In this document: piece after piece, positions 61,850-64,000 of the stretch
Layout of the letters: each line of letters begins with the position of its first letter
Position numbering within the stretch: the first letter of the stretch is position 1
Origin: Osedax fenrisi
Lineage: Eukaryota; Annelida; Polychaeta; Sabellida; Siboglinidae
Length of the DNA stretch: 64,000 bases
Direction: 5' to 3'
Assembly: GCA_964019155.1 (NCBI GenBank)
Contig: OZ025240.1
Coordinates: forward strand, 92,626,698-92,690,697
The notes under the pieces: generated by a model
The model's input: the letters and a program-made list of their open reading frames with translations, nothing else
The model's database searches: none
Told to the model about the DNA's origin: nothing
Made by a program: the position numbers and the translations under genes

Positions 61850-63450
61850 ATAATTATTAGAACAATATATAAATAATAATTACTAATATACAATTAATTA
61901 TTATTACTAAAAAATTATTATTGATAAATAATTATTAAGATAATATATAATTAATAATTATTAATATATAATTAAGTATTATTAATTAATAATAAGTATT
62001 GATAAATAATTATTAATTAGTAAATTATAATTGAATAATTATTAAAATAATATATAATTAGTAAATTATAATTGAATAATTATTAAAATAATAAATAATT
62101 ATTAATTAATAAATTAGAATTGAATAATTATTAAAATAATATATAATTAATTGTTATTAGTTTAATATAATGTTATTAATCGTATATTTCGTTGCTTTAT
62201 TACTAATAATGTCACTGCAATATTAACAGCATATATAGCCTATGCTAGACCTCATCTAGAGTTTGCATCTACAGTATGGAATCCTGGTATAGAGGCGAGA
62301 GGCTATATAGGACTTAAACGAAAACTTGAAAAAGTTCAAAAGTACTTTACTCGGCGTCTTTTTGGTCGTTGTAAAATACCTTATCTAAGTTATGACGAAC
62401 GAATTAAATTCCTCGATATCGATTCTCTCGAAATACGCCAAATGAGATTCGACTTAATAATGATATTTAAACTTATTAATGGTTTTATTGATATTGACCC
62501 ATCTTCAATCATTCAGATAAAAACTAATAATATTACTCGAGGCCACTCTAAAAGACTATTAATAGATAAGGCTACGATTGACCTACGGAGAAATCTATTG
62601 AAAAATAGAGTGCACTCTATTTGCAGGCCATGGCCTCTGTATGGAATAATCTATATGATAATATAGTCAATGCAAAAACATTGTCAATCTTCAAATCTAA
62701 AATTAAAAATATTATTAAGTAATATACTTATTAAATACGTAAAATACATATCTGTATTTAAACTGTGTATTATATTGTTTATTTTATTCTATGTTTATTA
62801 ATTATTTCCCGGTACATATAAATCGTCATACTATATTATGACTTATTATTATTATATTTTTATTTTACGTTTTGTTATCGTTTTGCGTTTTATTTTGTAT
62901 TTTTATTTATTGTTTACTATTCATAATATTAATATAATTCGTAATAAAATTAATTCAATTCAATTCAATTCAATTCAATAATAAGTATTGATAAATAATT
63001 ATTAATTAGTAAATTCAAATTGAATAATTATTAAAATAATATATAATTAATAATTATTAATATATAAGTAATTGTTATTAATTAATAATAAGTATTGATA
63101 AAGAATTAATAATCAGTAAATAAGAATTGAATAATTATTAAAATAATATATAATTAATAATTTATAATATAAAATTAATTGTTATTAATTAATAATAAGT
63201 ATTGATAAATAATTATTAATTAATAATTATTAATATATAATTTATTTTTATTAGTTAATAATAAGTATTGATAAATAATTATTAATTAGTAAATTAAAAT
63301 TGAATAATTTTTAAAATAATATATAATTAATAATTATTAATATATCATTAATTGTTAATTAATAATAAGTATTGATATATAATTATTAATTAGTAAATTA
63401 GAATTGAATAATTAATAATTATTAAAATACTATATAATTAATAATTAATA
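61850..63450. repeat. AT-rich ~110-bp satellite split by a retrotransposon
   Basis: Units of AATAATAAGTATTGATAAAT, TATTAATTAGTAAATTATAA and TTGAATAATTATTAAAATAA fill 61850-62175 and 62985-63450. The non-LTR insertion at 62160-62985 lies between. Confidence 0.8.
62160..62985 (+). pseudogene. CR1/Jockey-like non-LTR 3' end with (AATTC)n tail
   Basis: The frame reads YARPHLEFASTVWNP, LEKVQKYFTRRLFG, YDERIKFLDIDSLEIRQMRF and DLIMIFKLINGF. This matches the RT thumb and C-terminal region (VRPxLEYxSxxWxP...LExVQrxxTrxl...RLxxLxlxSLexRRxrxDL). Near 62620 a frameshift separates it from ASVWNNLYDNIV...FKSKIKNI-stop at 62722. The 3' end is marked by five copies of AATTC (62948-62982). It is 5'-truncated and inserted in an AT-rich satellite. 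The open frame at 62442-62666 is part of it. Confidence 0.85.
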
Positions 63451-63554
63451 ATTTTACAGCACTAATGTATATATATATATATATATATATACATATATAC
63501 ATATAATATATATATATATATATAATCATATTATTAATAGTTATATGTTATCTA

Positions 63555-64000
63555 CCCAGTAAGTAGCAGTATCATGGATACATATCTAACACACATCTAA
63601 CACGAATCAATGAATCATACTATTTGATAGGGATCAAATACGCATCTAAGAGGTATCACTGATCCTTGATGCGTTATAATAACATTTTACCAAATATAAA
63701 TCAATGAACCTAATCGGATTTGTGTTTAACGCATATCATGTAATTATATTATTCTTAAATTAACAATACATCATTGATACTCAACGTATCTGTGTTTAAC
63801 GCATATCATATGAATAGTTTTTCAAAATATATTATCTGTACTATATAAATGTATATATATCTACTATATATATATATATATATTGGTATTCTATAGAATA
63901 CAAATTCATATTAAAGATTTACATTAGGTAGTTAGTATATATATATATTGGTATTCTATAGAATACAAATTCATATTAAAGATTTACATTAAGTAGTAAG
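63555..64000 (+). mobile_element. Possible third CCCAG-ended element (left end only)
   Basis: Starts CCCAGTAAGTAGCAGTATCA at 63555, matching the inverted orphan end at 35614-35626. Inside, TGTGTTTAACGCATATCAT occurs at 63721 and 63791, and a ~60-base tandem duplication containing GGTATTCTATAGAATACAAA fills 63880-64000. The right end would lie beyond the window. Confidence 0.45.

Overview
The window is about 80% AT and looks like intergenic DNA from an animal nuclear genome (inference; lineage not determined). It contains animal-type non-LTR retrotransposon pieces (CR1/L2-like and RTE-like reverse transcriptases), Ty3/gypsy LTR elements, hAT-type and other terminal-inverted-repeat (TIR) DNA elements, tRNA-derived repeats, long TA and AAT microsatellites, and relics of spliced genes. 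There are no operons or bacterial-style genes. Most short open frames are chance products of AT-rich or microsatellite DNA.

Layout. 1-1.0 kb: non-LTR RT fragment followed by tandem splice-site-like modules (inverted second copy at 53.3-54.1 kb). 1.7-3.6 kb: a possible copia scrap and a decayed Ty3/gypsy integrase with a minisatellite. 4.4-4.7 kb: palindromic MITE. 6.4-9.2 kb: composite DNA element A. 10.1-11.4 kb: RTE-like pol pseudogene. 12.9-13.8 kb: TIR element with repeated ACCGACCCC sites. 14.9-16.2 kb: L2/CR1-like RT, minus strand. 17.8-22.5 kb: a non-LTR scrap interrupted by composite element B. 22.9-24.2 kb: ~200-bp satellite plus a tRNA-like sequence (related copy at 51.2-52.3 kb). 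24.5-25.7 kb: tandem Helitron-end-like units. 28.1-30.9 kb: MITE, tRNA-derived scrap, and a trypsin-like (S1) protease gene relic on the minus strand. 31.1-32.0 kb: hAT-type MITE. 32.0-35.4 kb: composite element C carrying a 373-bp palindromic insertion. 36.2-43.8 kb: composite element D with a 49-bp GC-rich minisatellite. 44.5-49.1 kb: exon-like islands on the minus strand around an AT-rich satellite. 54.3-55.9 kb: inverted fragment of D. 56.1-58.9 kb: young, pol-deleted Ty3/gypsy element. 59.2-63.0 kb: two more CR1/L2-like 3' ends, one inside an AT-rich satellite.

The most notable content is a family of large composite DNA elements (A-D) with a 32-bp TIR starting CCCAGTATTC. They share subterminal arrays built from TIR-like words (AACTTGGATC, CTCGAG), TTCGAAGG arrays, a truncated reverse transcriptase captured in all four copies, and short conserved exon-like frames. 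A and D are complete and are each flanked by a 2-bp direct repeat. A palindromic element with the same CCCAG...CTGGG ends sits in copy C with a 2-bp GA duplication, and the empty site can be read in copy A. The window therefore suggests a group of CCCAG-ended transposons with 2-bp target-site duplications. I cannot name the transposase superfamily from sequence alone.
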